This document shows, in pieces, positions 17,876 to 25,435 of a stretch of 47,799 bases of DNA. Numbering within the stretch: the stretch's first letter is position 1; each line of letters opens with the position of its first letter. The position numbers and the translations under genes are program-made. The notes beneath the pieces are model-generated. The model was not told the origin of the DNA, searched no databases, and worked only from the letters and a program-made list of their open reading frames with translations. Origin of the DNA: Caulobacterales bacterium RIFCSPHIGHO2_01_FULL_70_19 (GTDB lineage: Bacteria; Pseudomonadota; Alphaproteobacteria; Caulobacterales; Caulobacteraceae); contig MGLK01000001.1 of assembly GCA_001794825.1 (NCBI GenBank), forward strand, positions 110,939-158,737, given 5' to 3'.

Positions 17876-17904
17876 TTGATGCCCGGCGGCGGAAGCCCTA
17901 TATC
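17876..17904 (+). promoter_or_regulatory. Probable panD promoter
   Basis: TTGATG at 17876-17881, a spacer of exactly 17 bp, then TATATC at 17899-17904. This is a good housekeeping-sigma promoter for an alphaproteobacterium, 55 nt upstream of the panD start codon. It lies in the intergenic region divergent from sppA. Confidence 0.65.
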
Positions 17905-17959
17905 AGCCGCCTGCGAGCGGGGGCGGATCGCCCCGCGTCACCAAGGGACCGCACTCCCC

Positions 17960-18316
17960 ATGCTGGTCACCCTGATGAAGGCCAAGCTGCACCGCGCGAC
18001 GGTGACCCAGGCCGACCTCGACTACGAGGGCTCGATCGCCATCGACGCTGATCTGCTGGATGCGGCGGGCATCCTGCCGCACGAACAGGTCGACGTGCTC
18101 AACATCACCAACGGCCAGCGCTTCACCACCTACGCCATCGAGGCGCCGCGCGGCTCGCGCGTGATCGGCGTCAACGGGGCGGCCGCCCGCCTCGTGCAGA
18201 AGAACGACAAGGTGATCGTGGTCACCTACGGGCAGCTGCCCCAGGAGGAGGCCCGCCAGTGGTCGCCCACTGTGGTGCTCCTGGACGACCGCAACGAGAT
18301 CAAGCGCGCAGCTTGA
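17960..18316 (+). CDS. panD: Aspartate 1-decarboxylase PanD
   Basis: 118 residues. It makes beta-alanine for pantothenate and coenzyme A. The proenzyme cleaves itself between Gly24 and Ser25 (in YEGSIAID) to form the pyruvoyl cofactor. With ATG at 17960 the cleavage pair falls exactly at 24/25, as in E. coli, which supports this start over the internal Met at codon 6. Later motifs INGQRF-type ([13 protein letters not shown]) and [14 protein letters not shown] match the tetrameric barrel. A promoter-like pair lies upstream. Another small gene follows after 44 nt. Confidence 0.96.
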   Translation: MLVTLMKAKLHRATVTQADLDYEGSIAIDADLLDAAGILPHEQVDVLNITNGQRFTTYAIEAPRGSRVIGVNGAAARLVQKNDKVIVVTYGQLPQEEARQWSPTVVLLDDRNEIKRAA

Positions 18317-18360
18317 CGGCGACGCTTGCGGAGCCTCTCCTTGCGGAGGGAGCTTCACCG

Positions 18361-18636
18361 ATGAGCCGCACCTTTCGCATCCTGCGCTGGACCCTGTTCG
18401 GAGCCTGGGCCGTCGCGGCCGCCGTGGCGGTCCTGCTGACCATGCCGGCCGGCCTCGGCGCCCTCGGATTTCCGCCGGAGCGGGTGACCTTCCTTCCCGC
18501 GATGATCACCGGCCTGCCGTGGAGCGGGCCGCTGTTCCTCATGGATCTGGATGCGGTCACCACCCTGGCGATCGCGCTGGTCGCCAACCTGCTCAACCTC
18601 GCCCTGGGCCTGATGCTGGCGCGAGGCGAGGATTGA
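18361..18636 (+). CDS. Small predicted membrane protein downstream of panD
   Basis: 91 residues, family not recognised. ATG at 18361 follows a GGAGGGA ribosome-binding site. There are two hydrophobic segments (about residues 9-30 and 62-86) with a loop containing LGALGFPPERVTFLPAMITGLPWSGP, so a hairpin in the inner membrane is likely. It lies 44 nt after panD and may share its message. A hairpin that could end transcription lies directly downstream. Function unknown. Confidence 0.7.
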   Translation: MSRTFRILRWTLFGAWAVAAAVAVLLTMPAGLGALGFPPERVTFLPAMITGLPWSGPLFLMDLDAVTTLAIALVANLLNLALGLMLARGED

Positions 18637-18639
18637 TGA

Positions 18640-18665
18640 AGGGCTCCCGCCTTCGCAGGAGCCCT
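18640..18665. terminator. Hairpin between converging genes
   Basis: An 8-bp stem: AGGGCTCC (18640-18647) pairs with GGAGCCCT (18658-18665) around a 10-nt loop. It sits in the 49-nt gap between the small membrane-protein gene (+) and the SIMPL gene (-), where a bidirectional terminator is expected. There is no clear T-tract, so termination is an inference from position. Confidence 0.45.
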
Positions 18666-18685
18666 CCCGTCACTTGAACCGCAAG

Positions 18686-19489
18686 TCAGCGGCCGAGGTC
18701 GTAGACCCCGGTGATGTCGATCCGCACCGTCAGCTCTCCCGGGGACACGGGCGTCGAGGCGGCGTCCATGGCCATTTCGGCGCGGGCGTACATCGGCACG
18801 GGCGGACGAGGCGTGTAGCCGCCGCCCTCCGTGAGCGACCGGATCCCGCCCAGCGACACGCCCAGGGCGTCGGCGTACAGCGCCGCCTTGGCCTGCAGAT
18901 TGCGCACCGCCAGCTGGCGCGCCCGGTTCTCCGCCGAGGCGGGGTCCTTGAGGCCGAAGGAGATGCCGCCGATCTGGTTGACGCCCGCAGCGACGACGGC
19001 GTCGGCGGTTTCGCCCACCCGGTCCAGGTCGTTGATCGTCACCGTCACCTGGTTCGAGGCCTGGTAGCCACGCAGCCGGGGCGGTTCATTCTGCTGGTAG
19101 TCGTACTGGGCGGACAGGTTCAGGCCGGAGGTCTGCACGTCGCGTTCGGCGATCCCGCCCCGGCGCAGGGCCGCCATGACCTGGTTCATCTGCGCGGCGT
19201 TCTGGCGCATGGCTTCCGCTGCCGTGGGCGCCTCGGTGACCACGGCGAAGTTGATGACGGCCATGTCCGGCGCGACCTTGACCTCTCCGTAGGCCGACAG
19301 GTTCAGGGCCGGTCGCTCCGTCACCGCCTGGATGGTCAGGGGCGCGCCGCCGTCGGGTTGCGACTGGGCGTGGGCGGCCGGGGCGGCCAGCGCCAGGGCG
19401 GCCGCCGCCAGCAGGCCGCTGCTGGCCAGCAGCAGACGATTGGACAGGGCCGGGGCGGCGGCGGCCCTGACGAGGACGGGGCGGTTCAT
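18686..19489 (-). CDS. Exported SIMPL-domain protein (DUF541)
   Basis: 267 residues from ATG at 19489, which has a perfect AGGAGA ribosome-binding site. A signal peptide covers about residues 1-42 (hydrophobic LLLASSGLLAAAALALA, cleavage after AHA). The mature part begins with NLSAYGEVKVAPDMAVINFAV, the typical SIMPL opening, followed by alternating strands and ALRRGGIAERDVQTSGLNLSAQY. The family is periplasmic or outer-membrane associated. Members are linked to oxidative stress and membrane maintenance, but the biochemical role is not settled. It is convergent with the panD pair. Confidence 0.9.
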   Translation of the reverse strand: MNRPVLVRAAAAPALSNRLLLASSGLLAAAALALAAPAAHAQSQPDGGAPLTIQAVTERPALNLSAYGEVKVAPDMAVINFAVVTEAPTAAEAMRQNAAQMNQVMAALRRGGIAERDVQTSGLNLSAQYDYQQNEPPRLRGYQASNQVTVTINDLDRVGETADAVVAAGVNQIGGISFGLKDPASAENRARQLAVRNLQAKAALYADALGVSLGGIRSLTEGGGYTPRPPVPMYARAEMAMDAASTPVSPGELTVRIDITGVYDLGR

Positions 19490-19576
19490 GGCGGTCTCCT
19501 GATGCGGGGCGGTCCGTCGTTCCACGCTGGATGCGGACCGTGGCGACACCTTGGCCGTTGACAGCTGAACAAGCGC

Positions 19577-19598
19577 CGGAACCGGTCGGCAGGTTCCG
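19577..19598. repeat. 7-bp inverted repeat upstream of the SIMPL gene
   Basis: CGGAACC (19577-19583) and GGTTCCG (19592-19598), separated by 8 bp, about 90 nt upstream of the SIMPL start. On the - strand GGAAC is followed after 17 nt by CGCT. That is close to, but not equal to, the GGAAC-N16/17-CGTT promoters of the alphaproteobacterial general stress sigma factor. It could be an operator or a stress promoter; the evidence is weak. Confidence 0.3.
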
Positions 19599-19682
19599 TT
19601 CATCCTCGTCCCCGGTCGGGCCGGGCCGATGATGCTTGGCAAGCCTCGCCGGCGCCTGCTAGGCGGGTCGTCCGCGCACGGC

Positions 19683-19758
19683 GGGCCCGTAGCTCAATGG
19701 TTAGAGCCGACCGCTCATAACGGTCTGGTTGCAGGTTCGAGTCCTGCCGGGCCTACCA
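19683..19758 (+). tRNA. tRNA with CAU anticodon (Ile2 or elongator Met)
   Basis: 76 nt including an encoded CCA. The acceptor stem GGGCCCG pairs with CGGGCCT (one G-U at the end). The D-arm starts TAGCTC, the anticodon stem GACCG/CGGTC encloses CTCATAA with anticodon CAT at 34-36, and the T-arm is GCAGG-TTCGAGT-CCTGC. It is not the initiator, since the acceptor end lacks the C1-A72 mismatch. Between elongator Met and the lysidine-modified Ile isoacceptor I lean to Ile2 from the arm sequences, without certainty. The DNA directly after it is atypical. Confidence 0.93.
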
Positions 19759-20211
19759 TCCCCCGCCGCCGCTTAGCTGTTGAAGATCAGCAGCTTGGGC
19801 AGGCTTGACGCGGAGTTAGACACTGGTCGTTCTGCTGCTGGTCTCCAGGCCAGAGAAGCACCTGCACCGCAACGTCGCCGGATTCGACTTCCAGTAGCCT
19901 AACACCGCCGCGCTTGGTGTCGGCGAAGGGGCCGCGCCGATCTGCTGCTAGTCGGCATCGTCGGCAAACGGCTCCCTCATGAAAGGGCAGGTGCGCAAGG
20001 ATGACCGAGCGATGCCTCCCTGAGACGGCCGTGAGCAGTCGAAGCGGTTCCGGAAGGCCGTTCGCGATTTGGAAGCCATCAGCCGAACCAAACCACACTG
20101 CCGTCGTTGGGGCGGCGCACCGTGTCCTGAGAAAGGCCACCGTGAGACCCCCAAGGAGGGGCTGGTTGATGGCCTTCCCCGACTTCAATACTCGGGAGGA
20201 GGAGTTGAGCC
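19759..20211. other. Gene-poor, lower-GC stretch after the tRNA
   Basis: No recognisable gene. The longest frame here is a 133-codon one on the - strand (19787-20188) with no ribosome-binding site that I can see and no familiar motif; a shorter overlapping frame exists as well. Base composition is visibly less GC-rich than on both sides. Together with the adjacent tRNA 3' end this suggests remnants of an integrated element. I found no repeat of the tRNA end that would mark the other border. Confidence 0.4.
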
Positions 20212-20388
20212 ATGAGCCATGACAACGACATCAATGCGCTCGGTGAGGAACAGGCGTCGCTCGCCACCGGAGTGTCGCTGTTTCAGCTCCGCCAGTGGGG
20301 CCGCGAAGACCTTATCTTCAAGAATATAACCACTACCGTCATAGAATACGTCATGATCCCTGCGAATACCGATAAGAATCCGACATGA
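20212..20388 (+). CDS. 58-residue unknown ORF coupled to the next gene
   Basis: ATG at 20212 follows a strong AGGAGGAG ribosome-binding site. The product starts MSHDNDINALGEEQ, is hydrophilic, and has no signal or membrane segment. Its TGA overlaps the next ATG (ATGA at 20385-20388), so translational coupling is likely. Codon third positions are notably richer in A/T than in the neighbouring core genes (for example ATA, AAT, GAT, ACT), pointing to recent acquisition. No family recognised. Frames on the other strand across this stretch lack comparable initiation signals. Confidence 0.5.
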   Translation: MSHDNDINALGEEQASLATGVSLFQLRQWGREDLIFKNITTTVIEYVMIPANTDKNPT

Positions 20389-21011
20389 TCGAAATCCTCG
20401 CACTCGCGGTTGTGCTGAACACTGTGAGCGAAAGCTTCCGCAACCAACAGAATGGCGAGACCGATCTCGTTTGGGCGGCTGAGACATTTTGCTTCGCCGC
20501 AGACGGCAACATGGCCCGAACATGGGACCGCGCCGAGGCAGAGGGCTACCAGATGCTGCGTCCTTCGGACTTCCCCAACTTGCGGCTGCCCGGCGCCCGG
20601 AACCTCCGGGGATACAGCAAGCGCATCGGGCGCGTGGAGATGCGGATTCTCACGGCGGAGACCCGGTTCGACGGTTTCAATCAGGGACTGAACTTCTTTC
20701 GCATGTGCTGGGTCAGCGCCGAACCTGCCGACCGGAGCCAGATCGACCAGGAACTCAGCCGTAGCCTCGGGGTGTCGCGCTTTCGCCAGGAGGACGCCTA
20801 TGTCTATGCTTGGGCCAACGCGGAAGATGGCTCCCGGCGAGAGATGCGCAGACGGGAGTTCATGGCGCGGGGTCTGAGGGACGCCCTGGCCGAAGACATG
20901 CGGTTCGTCCTGACCAACGACCGGTTTGGCGTTGTTTCGATCACCTACATGGTCCCCATAGAGGGGTTTAGCGAACCTCGCTTGACGGGCAGCTTGGGCG
21001 GCCAAGGCTGA
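20385..21011 (+). CDS. Unknown protein, possibly exported
   Basis: 208 residues. The short hydrophobic N-terminus (MIEILALAVVLNTVSES) may be a weak signal peptide. It is followed by AETFCFAADGNMARTWDRAEAEGYQML, a pattern I associate with a group of small uncharacterised proteobacterial secreted proteins. The middle and end are mixed alpha/beta sequence with few cysteines. It is coupled to the 58-codon ORF. A long open frame on the opposite strand covers the same bases, but it lacks a credible start and has low-complexity composition. Function unknown; GC and codon use are below those of the neighbours. Confidence 0.6.
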   Translation: MIEILALAVVLNTVSESFRNQQNGETDLVWAAETFCFAADGNMARTWDRAEAEGYQMLRPSDFPNLRLPGARNLRGYSKRIGRVEMRILTAETRFDGFNQGLNFFRMCWVSAEPADRSQIDQELSRSLGVSRFRQEDAYVYAWANAEDGSRREMRRREFMARGLRDALAEDMRFVLTNDRFGVVSITYMVPIEGFSEPRLTGSLGGQG

Positions 21012-21049
21012 TGGTCGGTAGTCGGCCGCCCCGCCGCCGATCGCGCCGC

Positions 21050-22033
21050 CTACCCTTCAGAGCGGCCGGTCCGCAGCTGGCAACCGCCGGCGATGGTGGC
21101 GGCGCGGTCGCACGACCAGGCGTTGGTGACGCGTTCTTCCTCGCCGATCTCCAGCATGTAGCCCTGCCCGCCGCTGCAGGCGGCCTCGAGGTAATCGCGG
21201 TCTCCCGCCTTCCCGACGTAGCGGGTCTCCTCGATCCGGCAGTCCGCCGCCGATGTCCCGGCCAGGCGCGCGGAGAGAGCGTCTGCGGTCTCCTCGGCCG
21301 TTGTGAACCGGCAGACTCCGTCCTCGCCGGCCACCTTGAAGCACGGGATGCGCTGCCACGCGCCGTCCTTCCGGGTCAGCCAGTAGCCGGCGCTGCTGCG
21401 GCAGCCGATCTCGATCACCGTGCCGGCGTTGTGTCGGCCGACGACCTGCCCCTCGTCAATCTCGCAGGCGACGCCGGCGCGGCGGGCGTAGTCGGCGATC
21501 CGCTCCAGCGTCATCCCGTTCCCGGCGAGCTGGCATTCGTTGACGACGTCGGCGTCGGGATCGCGGTCGCGGTGCCCGGTTCCCTCGGCGGCCTCGGCGC
21601 ACTCCACCGCCCGGGGCGGCGTGCCGGCGACCACCAGATAGCCCGGGCCACGCTCGCAGGCCGCTTCGAAGACGGGAGCGTTGTCTGTGTCCCGGCCCAG
21701 CACCACGGCCTCGACCACCCGGCACCGTTTGCGCGCCCGGTTCAGCGCCGTCTGGGCCGCCTCGATGATCGCGGCAGGCTCTTCGGGCAGCGAATCCATG
21801 ATGGCCGTATCGGGCCGGCCGCGGTTCATCTCGCGCCGGCTGCGATCCATCCGCGTGGGGATGCCGGAGGTGGAGCCGAGCTGGCCCGGGCCGTAGATGT
21901 TCACCGTCCGCTCATTCGGGTTCTGGCCGGGCGGCACGCCGGCGGGCGGGGGCTGCACCTGGGCCCAGGCGCTCTGGACGGACAAGCCCAGCGCGAGCAG
22001 GGCCACGACGACGAGCCAGCGAGACGCGCGCAT
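21050..22033 (-). CDS. Exported 12-cysteine, three-repeat protein of unknown function
   Basis: 327 residues from ATG at 22033 with GGGAGGA ribosome-binding site. Signal peptide about 1-25 (cleavage after AWA). A Pro/Asn/Gly-rich linker runs to about residue 80. Three related units of roughly 75-85 residues follow, each with four cysteines: C104, C126, C145, C167; C190, C211, C231, C241; C265, C286, C308, C318. Each opens with a helix, then C-x-[IV]-x-E, VVG/VLG/YVG, an [FIY]-E-[AI]-[AG]-C segment and G-x-GY or AGY. There are no other cysteines in the mature protein, so disulfides in the periplasm are likely. The family is not recognised; this is a description from the sequence. Confidence 0.85.
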   Translation of the reverse strand: MRASRWLVVVALLALGLSVQSAWAQVQPPPAGVPPGQNPNERTVNIYGPGQLGSTSGIPTRMDRSRREMNRGRPDTAIMDSLPEEPAAIIEAAQTALNRARKRCRVVEAVVLGRDTDNAPVFEAACERGPGYLVVAGTPPRAVECAEAAEGTGHRDRDPDADVVNECQLAGNGMTLERIADYARRAGVACEIDEGQVVGRHNAGTVIEIGCRSSAGYWLTRKDGAWQRIPCFKVAGEDGVCRFTTAEETADALSARLAGTSAADCRIEETRYVGKAGDRDYLEAACSGGQGYMLEIGEEERVTNAWSCDRAATIAGGCQLRTGRSEG

Positions 22034-22188
22034 TGCATCCTCCCGTTCAGCGCGAACACTCACCTCGGTCGCCCCGGGAGTCAAATCCCGGCGTTCGGCG
22101 GCCGGCAGGGAGAGAGCGTCGGACCCGCCTGCGCCCCACCGAGAAGCCGAAGTCCGCAGAGGGGCGAGAACCCTTCCGCCGGCCTGGA

Positions 22189-23682
22189 CTAGCGGCCCCA
22201 GAGACCTCCGCCCCGCCGCCAGCGGTCATCCCCCCGCCAGCGCTCGTCGCCGATGTACCGGCCGTCGCGGTCGTACCAGCCATAGCCGTCGCGGTACCGG
22301 TCATAGCCGTCGAGATGATAGCCGTCGTCATAGTACGGCAGGCCGAGCATGCCGTCCTCGGCCTCCCACCAGTCGCGCGGGTAGGATCCGTCGGCGCACT
22401 CCCAGCCGTCGCCCGGCCGCCAGTAGGGCTCGTAGCGGCCGCGATAGCGGTCGCGGAACTGCGGACGGCAGATCGACTGCGACCACACGCGATTGCCGTG
22501 CGCCTCCACGCTGGCGCGCGGCTCGCGGTAGATGACCTCCTGCATGCGGCCGGCGAAGACGTTGTCGATGATCACCGCGTGGCCGGCTGCGGCCGCGACG
22601 CCGACCGTGGAGGCCCGGATCCGGCTGTCCTCGAGACGCAGCTCGCCGCTGTAGAGGACCGCGCCCTTGTCCGAACGGCAGATGCGGCTGTCCTTGACCG
22701 CGACCGAAGCGCCCTCGACCACCACGCCTTCCACGTAGCCGCAGATCGCGGTGTTCTCGACCTCGACCCGGCCGTAGTCGCGGCCCGAGCGCACCATCAG
22801 GCCGATCGAACGGGGGCCGAAACTGTTCGGCGCATCGGTCCCCTTGAGGGTCGTGGCGGAGATGCGCGACGTCTGGCCCGGGCCGGGGATCAGCTCCATG
22901 CCGGACTGGGCGCCGAGCACGGTCAGCTCCCACGCGTTCAGCACCGCGCCGTCGGCGACGATGGCCGGGGCGATGGTCTGGGCGTCGATCACGGCGTTGC
23001 GGATGTCGAGCAGACCGCCGTCCGCGTAGATCGCCGCCTCGTCGCCCGCGTGGCGGAAGCCCACCCGGTTCATGATGATCTCGGCCCCGTAGCCGACGAT
23101 ACAGGCGGCGTCCCCGGCGCGGGGAGAGGCGAACACCATGTCGCGCACCTCGACCCGCACGCCCTGCGCCACCGTCATGCACGGCAGCCCGTCGGGCGCC
23201 TGCAGGGTCAGGTGATCCGTGCGGCCCCAGTCGCGGGGATCGAAGCCGCCCTCCCCGATCAGGGTCAGCGGCTTGTCGATGTTCAGCCAGCCGACGCAGG
23301 GGCCGCCGCGGGCGCGCAGCACCAGGGTCCCGCCGGGGCGAACCCGACGAACCGCGTCCTCGACCGCACCCGTGCCAGGATTGCCGCCGCAGTCGACGAG
23401 CACGATCTCCTCGCCGCCCGGACGGTAGCCGCCGGGATGGAAGTCCGGCCGCCAGTCGGGGCGATGGCGACGATAGTCGTAGCGGCGGTGGTGTGCGCCC
23501 CGGCTCCGGTACGTCCGCGCCGGCGGATCGAGCAGCAGGCCGAAGTTGGGGCGGGTCTGGCTCTCGACCTTGGCCGCGACCTGCGCCCGCGCGGTGGGAG
23601 CGTCCAGAAGGGCGAAGCCGGCGATCGCGGCGGCGATGACGGCGGCCGCGCCGATCAGGCCGATGGGGGTGCGGGTGGACAT
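22189..23682 (-). CDS. Exported protein with right-handed beta-helix region
   Basis: 497 residues from ATG at 23682; AAGGAGGG ribosome-binding site overlapping the stop of the preceding gene. Signal peptide about 1-33 (after ARA). A basic Tyr/Arg/His-rich segment follows (about 55-90). From about 95 to 390 there are short irregular strands with repeated [IV]-x-[IV] and small-residue turns (for example GALLDIRNAVID, GELRLEDSRI, VAVKDSRICRSDKG), as in parallel beta-helix (PbH1/DUF1565-like) proteins. The last 90 residues are extremely rich in Tyr, Asp, Gly, Arg and Trp. Such helices often bind or cut polysaccharides, but I see no catalytic signature. Likely co-transcribed with the Sel1 gene upstream. 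Confidence 0.8.
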   Translation of the reverse strand: MSTRTPIGLIGAAAVIAAAIAGFALLDAPTARAQVAAKVESQTRPNFGLLLDPPARTYRSRGAHHRRYDYRRHRPDWRPDFHPGGYRPGGEEIVLVDCGGNPGTGAVEDAVRRVRPGGTLVLRARGGPCVGWLNIDKPLTLIGEGGFDPRDWGRTDHLTLQAPDGLPCMTVAQGVRVEVRDMVFASPRAGDAACIVGYGAEIIMNRVGFRHAGDEAAIYADGGLLDIRNAVIDAQTIAPAIVADGAVLNAWELTVLGAQSGMELIPGPGQTSRISATTLKGTDAPNSFGPRSIGLMVRSGRDYGRVEVENTAICGYVEGVVVEGASVAVKDSRICRSDKGAVLYSGELRLEDSRIRASTVGVAAAAGHAVIIDNVFAGRMQEVIYREPRASVEAHGNRVWSQSICRPQFRDRYRGRYEPYWRPGDGWECADGSYPRDWWEAEDGMLGLPYYDDGYHLDGYDRYRDGYGWYDRDGRYIGDERWRGDDRWRRGGGLWGR

Positions 23683-23696
23683 GGTTCACGCCCTCC

Positions 23697-25172
23697 TTAG
23701 CGGCGCTGCGAACGGGAGACCTGGGCGAGCACCGCCTGCAGGCGCCCGGCCGAGGGACCGAAGCCGGACAGGGCGGAGTCGATGCGAAGCGCCACCGCCT
23801 GGGCCTTGTCCTGGTCGGCGACCCCGGACACCCCCAGGGCGAAGTAGCTCGACATGGCGAACTTGGCCTCGGGGCTGCCCTGCCGGGCCGCCTCTTCGAA
23901 CCACTTGAAGGCGCGGGCGTAGTCGGCGGGGAGGCCGATGCCCTCGGCGTACATCACCGCCAGCACCAGTTGCGCCTCGGACGACCCGTTGACCGCCGCC
24001 AGCTGGATCGCCCGCACCCGCTCCAGATAGGACAGCCGGCCCTCCATCGGGTGGCCCAGCATGGCCTCGAGCGTCTCGATCTGGCGCTTCGACAGATCTT
24101 CCGGCCGCTGCGGAGCCGTGTCGGTGATTCCCAGGTAGCGAAGGGCCCGTCCGACGTGGATGAACGGCAGCTCCCCGCCCATGCGGGACAGGGCGTATTC
24201 CCAGGCGTCGCCGCGCGGCCGGCTTTCGTCGGAGAAGGGCACCCCCGACTGGGGGGCGTCGTTGGGATAAAACTCGAACGGCGGGGTCCACTGCCGCGCC
24301 TTGGCCTCGACGAAGCCGCGATAGCGACTGCGGCCCGGGGCGGACCGCTCGAAGTCGCTCATCAGCACATAGGCGCCGACGTCGCCGGTCTGCACCGCCA
24401 GATAGTTGTAGAGGTAGGCGTCGACGTCGTTTCGCTGGAACAGGTTGACCGCGGTCTGGTAGCCGCGCCGGCGCCGCTCGCCGCCGCCGGCATGGTCGCC
24501 GCCCCGTCCCCACGCCTCGCGCGCCTCCCGGTTGTCCTCGGGTTCGCCGAAGGGGCCATAGAGGCTGTCGTGCAGGCGGGCCAGGGTGCGGTAACCCTCG
24601 GCGTCCTGGGTGGAGAGCACGTAGATCACCCGGTCGCGCACCTCTTCCTGCTCCTCGCGGGTCATCTGGCCGAGAAGGCCGTCGAGGCGCTGGTAGGCGT
24701 TGTGACGCTCCCACGCGCGGCAGTCGTCGTAGCGGGACAAGGGGCGCCATCCGCCCCAGCCGTTGCGGTTCACCCGGTTGATCGGCGCGTAGCCCTCGTC
24801 GTTGGCCAGCGCCATGGCGTACCAGGTCGCCGCCTCGATCGGGTCCTCGATGTTCTTGTCCGTCGCCCGCGCGGCCGAATAGCGCGAGCCCAGCTCCAGC
24901 TGGGCGAAGAAGTCGCCGCGGAAGGCGGCGCGACGAAGGGCGCGCAGTCCGGTCTCCTGCGCATTGAACTCGGAACCGGTCAGCGACGCCGGACGCGGAC
25001 AGCTGTTGGCGCGCGCATCGCCCTGCCAGAATCGCACGCCCCCGCGATCTCCGCAGGAAGCCATCGTCAGGGCGGTCACCGCCAGCACGGCCGCGACCGC
25101 GGCCACCGCCGCGGGGCCCCGTGAGCGGGCGAACCGCGAGCGTCCTTCGTGCCTGGCTTCGCTCTCGGCCAT
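23697..25172 (-). CDS. Sel1-repeat protein, probably lipoprotein or anchored
   Basis: 491 residues from ATG at 25172 with GAGGGGA upstream; a GTG five codons earlier is possible. A basic N-terminus precedes one hydrophobic segment (about 24-43) ending in TMASC, a possible but imperfect lipobox. Sel1-like helical repeats are recognisable near residues 85-135 and again near 385-450 (SSEAQLVLAVMYAEGIGLPADYARAFKWFEEAARQGSPEAKFAM). The middle part is unassigned. Sel1 repeats mediate protein contacts, often at the envelope. The gene stop forms part of the ribosome-binding site of the beta-helix gene, so the two make a bicistronic unit. Confidence 0.82.
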   Translation of the reverse strand: MAESEARHEGRSRFARSRGPAAVAAVAAVLAVTALTMASCGDRGGVRFWQGDARANSCPRPASLTGSEFNAQETGLRALRRAAFRGDFFAQLELGSRYSAARATDKNIEDPIEAATWYAMALANDEGYAPINRVNRNGWGGWRPLSRYDDCRAWERHNAYQRLDGLLGQMTREEQEEVRDRVIYVLSTQDAEGYRTLARLHDSLYGPFGEPEDNREAREAWGRGGDHAGGGERRRRGYQTAVNLFQRNDVDAYLYNYLAVQTGDVGAYVLMSDFERSAPGRSRYRGFVEAKARQWTPPFEFYPNDAPQSGVPFSDESRPRGDAWEYALSRMGGELPFIHVGRALRYLGITDTAPQRPEDLSKRQIETLEAMLGHPMEGRLSYLERVRAIQLAAVNGSSEAQLVLAVMYAEGIGLPADYARAFKWFEEAARQGSPEAKFAMSSYFALGVSGVADQDKAQAVALRIDSALSGFGPSAGRLQAVLAQVSRSQRR

Positions 25173-25209
25173 ACTCCCCTCGCACACCCCTGACGGCGCG
25201 TCGCGCCCC

Positions 25210-25274
25210 CGGCGTTAACCTTTGCGCGACCGGGACAGTCCGGTCCAGTTAAGGTCCTGTCAAGGTTAACGCCG
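25210..25274. repeat. Nested inverted repeats in a divergent promoter region
   Basis: A perfect 13-bp inverted repeat: CGGCGTTAACCTT (25210-25222) and AAGGTTAACGCCG (25262-25274). Between them lies a second one, GACCGG (25228-25233) and CCGGTC (25240-25245). Each outer arm contains GTTAAC. TTAA at 25249-25252, seven bases, then TCAA at 25260-25263 is one base from a CtrA site. A TTGACA hexamer on the - strand (25263-25258) could be the -35 of the Sel1/beta-helix unit; its -10 is not clear. The region separates that unit from the fRMsr gene. Confidence 0.6.
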
Positions 25275-25435
25275 TTTTGCGACAAAGCGTTGCCGCAGCC
25301 CGGCCATTTTGTGGCGTTCGCCCGAGATGCGGAGGCGAATCAGGAGCTTGGGAGTTCGCGCGAGAGGGGAATCGGCGCCTCTCTCGCCAAGCGCCGCGCC
25401 TCCGCCTATATCCCGCGCCCCCGGAGTGACCCATC

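Noticed and set aside
19787-20188. A 133-codon frame on the - strand after the tRNA
   Set aside because: No credible start signal and no motif. It is recorded as part of the gene-poor stretch instead.
20283-21005. A 240-codon frame on the - strand opposite the unknown 208-residue gene
   Set aside because: It has no ribosome-binding site and no family features. The + strand gene has a coupled start and more protein-like composition.
19683-21011. A direct repeat of the tRNA 3' end that would mark an attachment site
   Set aside because: I looked for the last bases of the tRNA further along and did not find a copy, so no att site is claimed.
22240-22330. Short tandem-like DNA repeats resembling a CRISPR or satellite array
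   Set aside because: They are coding repeats for the Tyr/Asp/Arg-rich tail of the beta-helix protein, with no regular repeat-spacer structure.
25249-25263. A full CtrA binding site
   Set aside because: TTAA-N7-TCAA is one base off the consensus and unsupported by a second site. It is mentioned only as part of the nested-repeat region.
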